Shown here piece by piece: positions 1 to 8,726 of a stretch of 64,000 nt of DNA. Under the pieces are notes generated by a model. That model searched no databases. It was not told the origin of the DNA and saw only the letters and a program-made list of their open reading frames with translations. The translations under genes and the position numbers were made by a program. This DNA comes from Lachnospiraceae bacterium (lineage in GTDB: Bacteria; Bacillota; Clostridia; Lachnospirales; Lachnospiraceae): contig JAAWCS010000042.1 in the NCBI GenBank assembly GCA_022793375.1, forward strand, positions 62,001 through 126,000, written 5' to 3'. Numbering within the stretch: the first letter of the stretch is position 1; every line of letters begins with the position of its first letter.

Positions 1-150
1 CATTTCGTGCTTCCATGCCTGGGAAGAAACTCTGGCTCTCACCGCGCCGCCATACTTGGCTGTTTTCGGGCTGCCCGTATCATCGCGATTGATACAGCTC
101 GGCGGAACGTTTTGCAGCACATGAATGTCTACATATAAATTATTCTTCAT
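1..150 (-). CDS. cas7: Cas7e (Cse4/CasC), 5' part only
   Basis: This is the start of the type I-E Cascade backbone protein, which polymerises along the crRNA. Only the first 50 codons lie in the window and the gene continues past base 1. The visible residues begin MKNNLYVDIHVLQNVPPS and include INRDDTGSPKTAKYGG and RARVSSQAWK, the characteristic N-terminus of Cse4/CasC. The ATG overlaps the cas11 stop by four bases (ATGA), which suggests translational coupling. Family and position downstream of cas3-cas8e-cas11 agree. Identity is secure; whether the remainder is intact cannot be seen. Confidence 0.9.
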   Translation of the reverse strand, partial: MKNNLYVDIHVLQNVPPSCINRDDTGSPKTAKYGGAVRARVSSQAWKHEM

Positions 151-752
151 CTTTCTCTTCCTCTTCCGTTATCCTTCGTTTCAGCAAACCGATAAAAATC
201 CTGGCCCCACTTCAAGCGGATTTGATCCGCTTGGTTCTCGAATTGAAACCAGTACAGGTCTTTTGCCAGTTCTACATAATCAAGCCTGATATCGTGGTTT
301 CCAAAAAGCCGCACAAGTGTTTTTAAGTGATAGGAAAGCTCCGCCATATCATCGGATCTCGCCGCAATGCTAAGTTTTCGTCTTATATTTTCCTCATCTT
401 CCGTACTGCGAACCAGTTTTCGCATGGCTCGTCCGAGACGGTTTTCTTCGCCTTCCTCGTTCATCGGGACGGAATGTCCCTGCTGATGAAGTGCGAACAG
501 CGTCAATGCCGTATAGACCGCCCACTCTGCGTAGGACGGCTTGCCGTCTTTCCCCATCAGTTCCTCCGGCATGTTCTTCAGAAACACCCCCCACAATTCA
601 GGAAGTTCTCCCGGACTTTTTCCGATGCCCCGGCGAAGCTGCGCCAGCTGTGCCTTAGAGCTGCTTTGGTCAAGAACTCTGTCCTCCTTTGCCAGCAAAT
701 CGATCTGCGCTTTCACATATTTATGAATTTTTGCTTCTGTTCCCGTTTCCAT
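147..752 (-). CDS. cas11: Cas11e (Cse2/CasB), Cascade small subunit
   Basis: The 201-aa protein is the small subunit of type I-E Cascade; in this family two copies form the belly of the complex and help hold the displaced DNA strand. It is rich in charged helices, has no membrane segment, and its length fits Cse2. The assignment rests partly on the motif-poor helical composition and mainly on the fixed gene order cas3-cas8e-cas11-cas7. The start is supported by a GGAGGTG ribosome site about seven bases upstream. It begins 20 bases after cas8e and overlaps cas7 by four bases. Confidence 0.85.
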   Translation of the reverse strand: METGTEAKIHKYVKAQIDLLAKEDRVLDQSSSKAQLAQLRRGIGKSPGELPELWGVFLKNMPEELMGKDGKPSYAEWAVYTALTLFALHQQGHSVPMNEEGEENRLGRAMRKLVRSTEDEENIRRKLSIAARSDDMAELSYHLKTLVRLFGNHDIRLDYVELAKDLYWFQFENQADQIRLKWGQDFYRFAETKDNGRGRER

Positions 753-772
753 TTTTCTTCACCTCCCGTTCC

Positions 773-2425
773 TTAACTCTTTTCGGCGGCATTCAGTCCG
801 CTTAAAAATCGATTCATAGCTCTGGCGGCCGAAAACGTCTCGCTGCTTTTCTTGTCATCAGAACCTGATTTTGTTTTTCCGAAAATAGCTGCCGCGCCCG
901 CCTGACGTATGATTTCATTCCCTAATTTTCTAGCTGCCCACACACATTCGTGCCGCCACTCCTCTTTTTTATGGTAAAGAATATCGTCGCGGCCGGGTTC
1001 GGGGTTGAGTCCATAAAGCCATCTTCTAAAAGGCCCGTCTATGCGGTTATAAAAATCCGCCTTGACATTTTCCGCAAAAAATGCGGAAGTTCCCTTGCTT
1101 TCCTTCGTACTGTTGCTGCCGCCGCAAGCCAAATTGACATCTTTTGCAAGCGACCACACCTTTTTGGCAATACTGTCGCAAAATTCAATGCTGTCCAGCA
1201 CCATGTTCCGCCACGACACATTCATATCGGAAAGCAGAGAAGCGTGCATTTGAAGGGAATCAGAGAAAACATTCGTCACAAAAAAGTCTTTATCACCATA
1301 CTGTACCGACACAATTCGAACATTCAAATCATAATTCTTAATCCATCCCCTTTCTTCCAGATTTTTTATCCATACAATGATTCCTGGCTGCTGATTTTTT
1401 TCGTCGCCCAAAACAGCGGCAGGGCACTCTCTCCAAAACTGTTTGGAAGCGTCATGCCGCTGCGGGATATAAACGTCTGTTTTTTTGTTGTCCGGGTTTC
1501 TCCAGACTGTCATAGGTTCCATCCATCCTGCGCCCGGCTTTTGTTCCCTGTCAAAAAAATCTCCTCCCAGCAAAAAATATCCTGTGACTTTTTTATCGTT
1601 CTTTTTCAGGTACAGACGTCTTGACTGCAGCGTGTACAACTCGGAAAAGTTATTCGGGAACGATATCTGGGTTCGTTCGCCGTCCGCGATTTTTTCTCTC
1701 TCCCAAACAGGAATTTCTTTCTCCAAAAGCTCTCTGTTTTCATTTCCCATAATCAGATTCAGCATGAGCGTTTCAAAAAGATTATCTCCTGTGACAAAAA
1801 TAATTCCCAGCTTTCCAAGCCAGCCGACGCCGACGGACGGCAGCTTCACCCCGCGTTCTTTCGATTCCCTTGAGGGTTTTGCGGAAGTATCATCATAAGC
1901 GTTCACATATAACAGCCAGCGCGCTGCCTCGGCAAAAGACATCTCTTCTTTTGCTTTTCCGCTTATATCTGCAAAAAGGCGAAGTTTATTGCTGCTTTCA
2001 GATAAATTGCCATTTAATTTGGATGCGGAATACTCTGTGCCTGCTTTTGCATGCTCACATTGATAAAACGGCCTTTCCGGATGAAACAAATAAAAATTCT
2101 CTCGTTGGGATTCCAGATACTCTGTTATCGCCTCCGCAGGAAATCTCCCGTTTTCCCACAGCACTTTCCAACGCTCCAGCGCTTCGCCGAAATCTTCGAA
2201 CGGACTCTCGTCTCCGTTTTCATCATACCGTGAAAAAACCGTATGCAAAACCGCCAGCAGCAACCTCAGCATGGCAAAATCCTGCGTCGGCAGCTCGCCG
2301 CACAAATCCTTGTAGTTATGCGCCTGTTCAAACAACTTGATCAACGATACTTCATGAACATTACAGTCCCCGTCGATAACTCGGATCCATGGCTCGTCCA
2401 GCAAATTAAAATCTTTATCGTTCAC
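773..2425 (-). CDS. cas8e: Cas8e (Cse1/CasA), Cascade large subunit
   Basis: The 550-aa protein is the type I-E large subunit, which recognises the PAM and recruits Cas3. The N-terminal signature FNLLDEPWIRV is typical of Cse1, followed by a long alpha/beta region and a C-terminal helical bundle. The gene starts at a GTG that overlaps the cas3 stop (GTGA), with AAAGGAGG just upstream, so translation is probably coupled to cas3. The length is slightly above the usual 500 aa or so. No frameshift is visible. Identity is well supported by signature and position. Confidence 0.9.
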   Translation of the reverse strand: MNDKDFNLLDEPWIRVIDGDCNVHEVSLIKLFEQAHNYKDLCGELPTQDFAMLRLLLAVLHTVFSRYDENGDESPFEDFGEALERWKVLWENGRFPAEAITEYLESQRENFYLFHPERPFYQCEHAKAGTEYSASKLNGNLSESSNKLRLFADISGKAKEEMSFAEAARWLLYVNAYDDTSAKPSRESKERGVKLPSVGVGWLGKLGIIFVTGDNLFETLMLNLIMGNENRELLEKEIPVWEREKIADGERTQISFPNNFSELYTLQSRRLYLKKNDKKVTGYFLLGGDFFDREQKPGAGWMEPMTVWRNPDNKKTDVYIPQRHDASKQFWRECPAAVLGDEKNQQPGIIVWIKNLEERGWIKNYDLNVRIVSVQYGDKDFFVTNVFSDSLQMHASLLSDMNVSWRNMVLDSIEFCDSIAKKVWSLAKDVNLACGGSNSTKESKGTSAFFAENVKADFYNRIDGPFRRWLYGLNPEPGRDDILYHKKEEWRHECVWAARKLGNEIIRQAGAAAIFGKTKSGSDDKKSSETFSAARAMNRFLSGLNAAEKS

Positions 2426-5079
2426 CTATCTTCCTCCTTTGTATAAGTAAGCCCGCTGTCCTGCGAATAGGTAACCATAACACCGCACAGTTGTGCGCTG
2501 AGGCTTTCGTTCAGCAAAAGCACAAGCTGTCCTTTCAGCCAGCGGGATTTTTGAAATCCCGTCAAATACCGATCCATTTCTTCCAGCTCGTTTAACGTTC
2601 TGTTTATATCATAGCAAAATCTCTCCGGAAGGCGAAGTTTCTGCTGGGCAATCTGACGGCATTCATCATCCGACGGACAAATCGCAGGCCAATACCTCAT
2701 CCCGTTCGCCTGCCACGGCAGCATTCCCAGCGTACCGTCCGCATATTGTACCAGAACAAGAACCTCTATAGAAAATGTTCCGTCGCGTACCGTCGCCAGA
2801 GCACTGCCTTCATGATCTCCCGCAGAGTTTTGAAGCCAGCCGTGAAGATCGCTGCCCCATTTGCTTTCCTTCGGCTTTGCCATCAAAAAACCCTTCGCTC
2901 TTTGCCTCTTGTCCTGAATCAGCATCCGATATTCTGTCCAGGCTGCTTTTTCATCTTCGCCTTCCGGCTCCGCATCCTGGTAAGTCTCATACACAAGCGG
3001 ATCAATATCGCCTGGAATCGCGATATGGCAGGGAAGAAGCTTTCTTGTCCGCAAAAGCAGCCATCTTGTATAAATCTGTTCCGAAGAGCGGTCAAGCTCC
3101 TCTGTCCCCAAAACAAAGCATTCCGCCGATTCACACCCCCGCGGCCTGTCTGCGCGGGGATGGCGCCAAAGCCGTCCTATCCTTTGAAGCAGAAGATCCA
3201 TAGGGCAAAGATCCGTAATCAAAAGATCAAAATCAATATCCAGGGACTGTTCCAGGACCTGCGTCCCCACGACGACTACGCCCTTTCGTATTTCTGCCGT
3301 CGACTTCTTTCCGATTCGCTTTTTCAGCGCTTCTTCGTGTTCCATTCTGTCCGGGATAATATACTGCGCGTGATACAGGATTACCTCAGCGCCGTCCACA
3401 TCGCGGATTCTCCCGGCAAAACTCTGCGCCCGCACAACCGTATTGCAGATGACGCCGACACATGCCCCCAGGCGTACCGCGCATATAATTTTCTCAACAG
3501 CCATGTCCTCGTCGCCGCGGGTAATATGGATCCCTCTGCCCGTGCTTTGCTCCGGCAAAGCCTTTGTAAATACTCCGTTGCCATCCGTATAAGTAAGACG
3601 CGGATAAGCGGTTTCTGGAAGCTCAAACACTTGCTTTCTGTTATTTATATAAGCTTCGGCCAACTCTTTTCGCCGGCTGAAAGGAAGCGTCGCCGAAAGC
3701 AGAATTACGGGAACCCGGTATTCGTGCAGCCAGGCCAGCGCCGTATCCAGATATTGGTTCATGTAGGCGTCATAGGCATGGCACTCGTCTATAATTACTA
3801 CTTTTTGAGACAGCCCCAAATGCAGCAGCATAACGTGTTTTTTCTTCAAAGCGGACATTAAAAGTCTATCTACAGTCGCCACCACAAAGTCTGTCAGCAA
3901 CGACATCTTGCTGCCGCTGAAAAGCGAGTTCACCACCAGCCTGCTTTCCCCGTCAAAATCTGTCTGCGGCAGACAATCGTTTTTCAATTTTGCAAAAACC
4001 GGCTGAAATTCCGCGTTTCCATGCGCCAGATTGATGCCGTGAACCACCTCATCGGACTGAAACCTGGCCCACCGCACAACGCGCTCAAAAATGCCGTTGG
4101 CGGTTGCCTGCGTCGGAAGCCCAAAAAACAGACCTGTTTTCCCACATTTTGCGGCAAGGATTTCCGCCGCGGCAAGAGCCGCTTCTGTTTTTCCCAGACC
4201 CATAGGCGCTTCTAAAATAAACAGCCCTGGTTCCCGGCAGTTTTCCACCGTATGTATCACTTCTTTTTGGATTGCGTTCATAAAAAATCCGAAACGCTCT
4301 TTGAAACCTTTATCAAAAATCCGTTCCTCGCTAGACTCCCAGGATTCGGGCAGCTTCAGCCTTTCAAAGGCATTCCGGCAGCGATTTTGCGGATACTCGT
4401 CCTCCGATAAAATCACATCCTCATCCAGAAGTTCAAAATTCTCCTGATTGCTTGCCAGCCAGTCCGACATAATCAGCAGCGCCGACATCAAAACCTCGCT
4501 TCTTTTAGAAAGCGCCGGTATCTCAGAACAGTCTCCGAATCCTGCCTGTTCCAGAGAAAACGCTGTCCATTCTTCATACAATCCGTTCCACAGCCTGCGA
4601 TCCGCCGGCATTCCAAAAAAATGGGCCGAATAATTCTCAATATGATGAAGCAGCCCCTCAGCCGGCATACCATGATGCGCGCCGATAATGGAAGAAAATC
4701 CTTTTGGAAATCCCAACCCCAGTAAGATCGCCTCGCCGCATTTTGTATGATGAGATTTCTCCTTGTCAATAAAATTTTCAAGGATATTGTGAATCCCGTA
4801 ATGCTCAAACACAGAACGCCTTGCAGGCAGAGCTTTTAATATCTTTGACTGAAAAAGCGGCGTAATCTTTCCTATATCATGGAGATAGGCAAGCAATATG
4901 GCCGTTCTTTTAAAATCGCCAAAAGACATCCCGCATACTTCCGGAAGAGAAGAATAGCGCAAATGAATGAGTTCACTCATCACTTTTGCAGTATCCTCTG
5001 CATGCAGCCAAAGAGGAAGCCACCTGTTTTCAGAGCCGGATTTTGCAATGATCAGTTTCATTTCCCGTGAAAGCTTCAT
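2422..5079 (-). CDS. cas3: Cas3 HD nuclease-helicase (type I-E)
   Basis: The 885-aa protein is the effector that nicks, unwinds and degrades DNA bound by Cascade. The N-terminal HD domain shows a His near residue 26, the HD pair in YLHDIGK near 67-68 and GAHHG near 130. The helicase core has Walker A in PMGLGKTEAA near 293, the DECH Walker B in IIDECHAYD near 428, LLSATLP, and a C-terminal RecA lobe ending in QRIGRLWRH. HD and helicase are fused in one chain, as is usual for I-E. It is the first gene of the cas operon, with a good promoter about 75 bases upstream. The start at 5079 has only a G-rich ribosome site; a Met six codons in is an alternative. Confidence 0.93.
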   Translation of the reverse strand: MKLSREMKLIIAKSGSENRWLPLWLHAEDTAKVMSELIHLRYSSLPEVCGMSFGDFKRTAILLAYLHDIGKITPLFQSKILKALPARRSVFEHYGIHNILENFIDKEKSHHTKCGEAILLGLGFPKGFSSIIGAHHGMPAEGLLHHIENYSAHFFGMPADRRLWNGLYEEWTAFSLEQAGFGDCSEIPALSKRSEVLMSALLIMSDWLASNQENFELLDEDVILSEDEYPQNRCRNAFERLKLPESWESSEERIFDKGFKERFGFFMNAIQKEVIHTVENCREPGLFILEAPMGLGKTEAALAAAEILAAKCGKTGLFFGLPTQATANGIFERVVRWARFQSDEVVHGINLAHGNAEFQPVFAKLKNDCLPQTDFDGESRLVVNSLFSGSKMSLLTDFVVATVDRLLMSALKKKHVMLLHLGLSQKVVIIDECHAYDAYMNQYLDTALAWLHEYRVPVILLSATLPFSRRKELAEAYINNRKQVFELPETAYPRLTYTDGNGVFTKALPEQSTGRGIHITRGDEDMAVEKIICAVRLGACVGVICNTVVRAQSFAGRIRDVDGAEVILYHAQYIIPDRMEHEEALKKRIGKKSTAEIRKGVVVVGTQVLEQSLDIDFDLLITDLCPMDLLLQRIGRLWRHPRADRPRGCESAECFVLGTEELDRSSEQIYTRWLLLRTRKLLPCHIAIPGDIDPLVYETYQDAEPEGEDEKAAWTEYRMLIQDKRQRAKGFLMAKPKESKWGSDLHGWLQNSAGDHEGSALATVRDGTFSIEVLVLVQYADGTLGMLPWQANGMRYWPAICPSDDECRQIAQQKLRLPERFCYDINRTLNELEEMDRYLTGFQKSRWLKGQLVLLLNESLSAQLCGVMVTYSQDSGLTYTKEEDR

Positions 5080-5157
5080 ATAGCGCCCCCCAACTTGATA
5101 TCTTAATTACATTTATTTTTTTAAATCCCCTATATGTTTCTTCTATTCATATAATAT

Positions 5158-5186
5158 TTTATAAATTTTACCACACTTTTTGTCAA
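5158..5186 (-). promoter_or_regulatory. Sigma-A promoter of the cas operon
   Basis: Reading the minus strand, TTGACA (5181-5186) and TATAAA (5158-5163) are separated by exactly 17 bases in an AT-rich stretch upstream of cas3. Transcription would start near 5151 and leave a leader of about 70 bases. This is a motif match only. Confidence 0.65.
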
Positions 5187-5213
5187 TAATCAACAAAAAA
5201 TACCTTTTCTTAC

Positions 5214-5468
5214 TTATACAACTTCGTTTCCTTTTATCCCATACTTTTTGAATATCTGCAGCGTATCGGCAATCCTATCCCGCACTGCATACATATGATG
5301 TGTTAATAATACTAAAGTCATTTCCTCAACCCCCATTGATACCAGTTTATTATGCAATCTCATATATTCCATACTGTCAATCGGATATTTTCCTATTCCA
5401 CAAATCGTTTGCCAATCCTCCCCATGCCTGTTAATCCATTTCAATAACCTCATCATCCTTGCATTCAT
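5214..5468 (-). CDS. Small hypothetical protein (84 aa), divergent from XRE regulator
   Basis: I do not recognise this 84-aa protein. It is basic at the N-terminus (MNARMMRLLKWINRHGEDW), has no signal peptide or membrane span, and looks mostly helical. GGAGGAGAAAAG precedes the ATG, a good ribosome site. A minus-strand promoter (TTGATT, 17 bases, TAAAAT) can be read in the divergent intergenic region, and one copy of a 16-bp operator sits directly before the ribosome site. The gene therefore is probably controlled by the adjacent XRE protein. It stands between that regulator and the cas promoter, but a role in CRISPR control is only inference. Confidence 0.6.
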   Translation of the reverse strand: MNARMMRLLKWINRHGEDWQTICGIGKYPIDSMEYMRLHNKLVSMGVEEMTLVLLTHHMYAVRDRIADTLQIFKKYGIKGNEVV

Positions 5469-5485
5469 TTTCTTTTCTCCTCCTG

Positions 5486-5556
5486 TGTGTGGTATATCAC
5501 ACTATTTTACACAAAATATTACATATAATCAAGCAAAGCATGTGAAATACCACACA
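5486..5556. promoter_or_regulatory. Pair of inverted 16-bp operators in the divergent region
   Basis: TGTGTGGTATATCACA at 5486-5501 recurs as its reverse complement at 5541-5556 with 15 of 16 bases matching. The centres are 55 bases apart, and the two copies bracket the divergent promoters of the 84-aa gene and the XRE gene. This is the usual layout for an autoregulating XRE repressor; the binding protein is inferred from adjacency. Confidence 0.65.
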
Positions 5557-5572
5557 TTTTCGGGAGACACAC

Positions 5573-5809
5573 ATGGATCAAAAAATCAAGCAAGACCTGT
5601 GCATTGGAGCCAATATCCGCAAACTAAGATTAAAATCCGGTCTCACCCAAGAGCAAGTATCCATAAAACTGCAATTAGACGGCATCAACATGTCACGCGA
5701 CTTCTATGCCCACATCGAAAACGGCACCTACAACATCCGCACAAGCGAACTCGCTGCCCTCCGCCGCCTGTTCCAATGCCATTACGACGACTTCTTCCAA
5801 GGCATATAA
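5573..5809 (+). CDS. XRE-family HTH transcriptional regulator (78 aa)
   Basis: This 78-aa protein is almost entirely one Cro/C1-type helix-turn-helix domain: IRKLRLKSGLTQEQVSIKL forms the first helices and the recognition region, followed by YAHIENGTYNIRTSELAAL. There is no effector domain. It is transcribed away from the 84-aa gene, and the inverted operators lie just upstream, so it probably represses itself and its neighbour. GGGAGA before the ATG is a fair ribosome site. Its place beside the cas operon suggests, but does not show, a role in cas regulation. Confidence 0.85.
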   Translation: MDQKIKQDLCIGANIRKLRLKSGLTQEQVSIKLQLDGINMSRDFYAHIENGTYNIRTSELAALRRLFQCHYDDFFQGI

Positions 5810-5840
5810 CCTGCCAAAACCCAGCCCTCCCCACCCATTG

Positions 5841-5867
5841 TTAGCACTCACCAAATTCGAGTGCTAA
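5841..5867 (+). promoter_or_regulatory. CIRCE operator (HrcA binding site)
   Basis: TTAGCACTC, a nine-base spacer and GAGTGCTAA form a perfect CIRCE inverted repeat. It lies eight bases upstream of the -35 box of the htpG promoter. CIRCE is the established site of the heat-shock repressor HrcA, so htpG should be induced by heat or unfolded protein. Confidence 0.95.
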
Positions 5868-5874
5868 TTTTCTC

Positions 5875-5903
5875 TTGACATTTCCTTCCCCTCGTATTAC
5901 AAT
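5875..5903 (+). promoter_or_regulatory. Sigma-A promoter of htpG
   Basis: TTGACA (5875-5880) and TACAAT (5898-5903) are separated by 17 bases, a near-consensus vegetative promoter. It follows the CIRCE operator directly. The leader then contains two perfect GC hairpins (5927-5945 and 5970-5988) before the ribosome site AAGAAGGAG. Confidence 0.85.
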
Positions 5904-6022
5904 AGTCTCCAGTAAATCGAACTTCCCTTCCGGCCTGCCCGGAAGAATCCAATTTTACCTACCCCACCCGCGCCGCTCTGCGCGGCGCACCACAACGAAA
6001 TAAAAGAAGGAGTGACTGTATT

Positions 6023-8020
6023 ATGGCAGCAAAAAGCGGCAATCTTTCCATCAACAGCGAAAACATTTTCCCGATTATCAAGAAATGGCTCTATTCCGAC
6101 CACGATATTTTTATCCGTGAGCTCATCAGCAACGGCTGCGACGCCATCACCAAGCTGAAAAAGCTGGAGGTCATGGGCGAGTACCAGCTGCCCGACGATC
6201 TGAAATTCCGGGTACAGGTCACGGTCAACTCCGACAACAAGACCATCTCCTTTACCGACAACGGCCTTGGCATGACGATGGACGAGGTAGACGAGTACAT
6301 CAATCAGATCGCTTTCTCCGGCGCACAGGCCTTTTTGGAGCAGTATAAGGACAAGACCGGCGACGAGCAGATCATCGGCCATTTCGGTCTCGGCTTCTAC
6401 TCTGCCTTCATGGTTGCCGACCGCGTCACCATCGACACCCTCTCCTATAAAGAAGGCGCTACGCCGGTGCACTGGGAATCCGAAGGCGGCAACGAGTTTA
6501 CGATGGACGACGGCAGCAAGGAGGGCGTCGGCACCTGCATCACCCTTTATCTCAACGAGGACAGCGTCGAATTCTCCAACGAGTACCGCGTGCGCGAAGT
6601 GCTGGAGAAATACTGCTCCTTCATGCCGACCGAGATTTACCTTGACAAGGAAAACGCCGAGCCGCAGTACGACACCATCGACGCCGACGATGTCCGCGAG
6701 GACGACACGGTGATCGAGCGCTTCACCGAGGAAGCCAAAACAGAGGAAAAGGAGAACGAGGACGGAACCAAGGAGATGGTAGAGGTCACCCCTGCCAAAA
6801 ACAAGGCCAAAATCCTCCGCCGCCCGGCGCCGGTCAACGACACCGCCCCGCTGTGGACCAAGCACCCCAACGACTGCACCGAAGAAGAATACAAAGCTTT
6901 CTACCGCAAAGTATTCAACGATTACAAGGAGCCCCTGTTCTGGATCCATCTGAATATGGACTACCCGTTCAACTTAAAGGGCATCCTCTACTTCCCGAAG
7001 ATCGCCCTGGAGTACGAGACGATCGAGGGCGTTATCAAGCTGTACAACAACCAGGTATTCATTGCCGACAATATCAAGGAAGTCATCCCCGAGTTTTTGA
7101 TGCTCTTAAAAGGCGTCATCGACTGCCCCGACCTGCCGCTAAACGTATCGCGCAGCGCTCTGCAAAACGACGGCTTCGTCAAGAAGATTTCCGACTATAT
7201 TACCAAAAAGGTCGCGGACAAGCTCACCGGCATGTACAAGACCGAGAAGGAATCCTTTGAAAAATACTGGGACGATATCAATCCCTTCATCAAGTTCGGC
7301 TATATCAAGGACGAGAAGTTCCGTGAGAAAATCCAGGATTACATGATCTTCAAGGATTTAAACGGCAAATACTTGACGCTCCCTGAATGCATCGAGGATG
7401 CCAAGGAAACGCACGAAAACACGCTCTATTATGTGACCGACGAAAAGGAGCAGAGCCAGTATATCCAGATGTTCAAGGCGCAGGGCACAAACGCCGTGAT
7501 CCTGCCCCACAACATCGACTCCCCGTTCATTCAGCAGATCGAGCAGGCCAACGAAAACCTGCACTTCAAACGCATTGATTCGGAGAGCGATACCTACAAG
7601 GAAAAACTCTCCGACGAAGAGGCCGAGACTCTCAAGGCCGACGAGGAAGCCCTCACCGAAGTCTTTAAGAAGGCGCTGAAAAACGACAGCCTGCAGGTAA
7701 AGGCCGAGAAGCTGAAGGATGAAAATACAGCCTCGATGCTCACCGTATCCGAGGAGAGCCGCCGTATGCAGGAGATGTTCCGCATGTACGGCATGGGCGG
7801 CGACACCTCGATGTTCGGCGCGGAGGGCCAGACCCTGATCCTCAATATCAGCCATCCGCTGGTACAGGCCGTACTGGCCGACAAAGAGGGCGAGATGACG
7901 CCTGACATCTGCGAGCAGCTCTACGATCTGGCACTTTTGAGCCACGGCTCCCTGTCGCCGGAGCGCATGACCGCTTTCATCCGCCGCAGCAACGAGCTGA
8001 TGATGAAACTGACCAAATAA
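6023..8020 (+). CDS. htpG: Molecular chaperone HtpG (Hsp90)
   Basis: The 665-aa cytosolic ATP-dependent chaperone has the GHKL ATPase domain first: ELISNGCDAITK (E and N of motif N1), SFTDNGLGMT, and IGHFGLGFYSAFMVAD. The middle domain includes FWIHLNMDYPFNLKGILYFP and LPLNVSRSALQ, and the C-terminal dimerisation region follows. It is slightly longer than many bacterial HtpG proteins because of an acidic, lysine-rich linker near residues 235-260. The start is supported by AAGGAG. It is a single-gene unit with its own CIRCE-controlled promoter and a terminator right after the stop. Confidence 0.97.
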   Translation: MAAKSGNLSINSENIFPIIKKWLYSDHDIFIRELISNGCDAITKLKKLEVMGEYQLPDDLKFRVQVTVNSDNKTISFTDNGLGMTMDEVDEYINQIAFSGAQAFLEQYKDKTGDEQIIGHFGLGFYSAFMVADRVTIDTLSYKEGATPVHWESEGGNEFTMDDGSKEGVGTCITLYLNEDSVEFSNEYRVREVLEKYCSFMPTEIYLDKENAEPQYDTIDADDVREDDTVIERFTEEAKTEEKENEDGTKEMVEVTPAKNKAKILRRPAPVNDTAPLWTKHPNDCTEEEYKAFYRKVFNDYKEPLFWIHLNMDYPFNLKGILYFPKIALEYETIEGVIKLYNNQVFIADNIKEVIPEFLMLLKGVIDCPDLPLNVSRSALQNDGFVKKISDYITKKVADKLTGMYKTEKESFEKYWDDINPFIKFGYIKDEKFREKIQDYMIFKDLNGKYLTLPECIEDAKETHENTLYYVTDEKEQSQYIQMFKAQGTNAVILPHNIDSPFIQQIEQANENLHFKRIDSESDTYKEKLSDEEAETLKADEEALTEVFKKALKNDSLQVKAEKLKDENTASMLTVSEESRRMQEMFRMYGMGGDTSMFGAEGQTLILNISHPLVQAVLADKEGEMTPDICEQLYDLALLSHGSLSPERMTAFIRRSNELMMKLTK

Positions 8021-8025
8021 AAAAG

Positions 8026-8070
8026 ACTCCCGGGTTCTTGACATAAACGCTGTCATGCCCGGGAGTTTTT
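8026..8070 (+). terminator. Rho-independent terminator of htpG
   Basis: ACTCCCGGG (8026-8034) pairs with CCCGGGAGT (8058-8066), followed by a T-tract. An inner TGACA/TGTCA stem extends the hairpin. It starts six bases after the htpG stop. Confidence 0.9.
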
Positions 8071-8119
8071 CGGTACGATATCCTCAAAACACGCGTAAAC
8101 AAAAAGGAGGACCCTTTCC

Positions 8120-8536
8120 ATGTCAAAAATTTATGTTGCCGGCCCTATGTTCAGCCAGGCCGAGCTGGCTTTCAACGAAACCCTTGCCGATTTCCTTGAA
8201 TCCCTGGGACACCAGGTATTTCTTCCCCAGCGCTCCGGCTTTCAGATGACAGAGCTTCTAAAAACCATGACCCCCGACGAAGTCAGCCGGCTGATCTTTT
8301 CCACCGACTATGAAAATATCCGAAAAAACGATCTGTTCCTGTTGGTATTGGACGGCCGCGTCCCCGACGAAGGCGCCTGCGTGGCTCTGGGCCTGGCCTT
8401 TGCCTCCAATAAACCCTGCTGTGGCCTGAAAACCGGTTCCCGCAGTGAATTTACGACCGGCAACAACCCGATGATCGACGGAAGCCTTCAAAAAATCTTC
8501 CGCTCCCTGGAAGAATTGCGAAAGCTTCCCCTGTAA
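8120..8536 (+). CDS. Nucleoside 2-deoxyribosyltransferase-like protein
   Basis: The 138-aa protein belongs to the nucleoside 2-deoxyribosyltransferase fold, whose members cleave or exchange N-glycosidic bonds of deoxynucleosides. It opens with KIYVAGPMFSQAE, the usual substrate-binding start, and contains LVLDGRVPDEGACVALGLAF. In active members the last block normally reads E-L-G, the Glu being the nucleophile; here the residue is Ala, so activity is uncertain. AAAAAGGAGG lies before the ATG. The gene stands alone between htpG and an HPr-like gene. Confidence 0.8.
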   Translation: MSKIYVAGPMFSQAELAFNETLADFLESLGHQVFLPQRSGFQMTELLKTMTPDEVSRLIFSTDYENIRKNDLFLLVLDGRVPDEGACVALGLAFASNKPCCGLKTGSRSEFTTGNNPMIDGSLQKIFRSLEELRKLPL

Positions 8537-8620
8537 GCCGAGCCTTGCCGCCTGAAATCTTTCCGCCCGGAAACTTTCCAGTCAAAAGCTTCGCGGCCAA
8601 CAACTTTTGAAAAGAAACTC

Positions 8621-8650
8621 TTGACATATGTGATTCTCCTGCTATATGAT
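8621..8650 (+). promoter_or_regulatory. Promoter of the HPr-like gene, with leader hairpins
   Basis: TTGACA (8621-8626) and TATGAT (8645-8650) are spaced by 18 bases. The leader then holds a small GCGCC/GGCGC hairpin (8658-8671) and a perfect palindrome GATCCCGCGGGATC (8680-8693) before the AAAGGGGG ribosome site. Confidence 0.6.
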
Positions 8651-8726
8651 GAAAACGGCGCCCGAGGGCGCTGCCATGCGATCCCGCGGGATCTCTGTTT
8701 TCTATCAAACCAAAAGGGGGACTACC

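Noticed and set aside
1..5600. CRISPR array in the window
   Set aside because: No repeat-spacer pattern is present near the cas genes here; an array would be beyond the left edge.
5897..6949. Long minus-strand frame opposite htpG
   Set aside because: It is antisense to a clear htpG and has the Val/Gly/Leu-rich composition of a shadow frame; no ribosome site.
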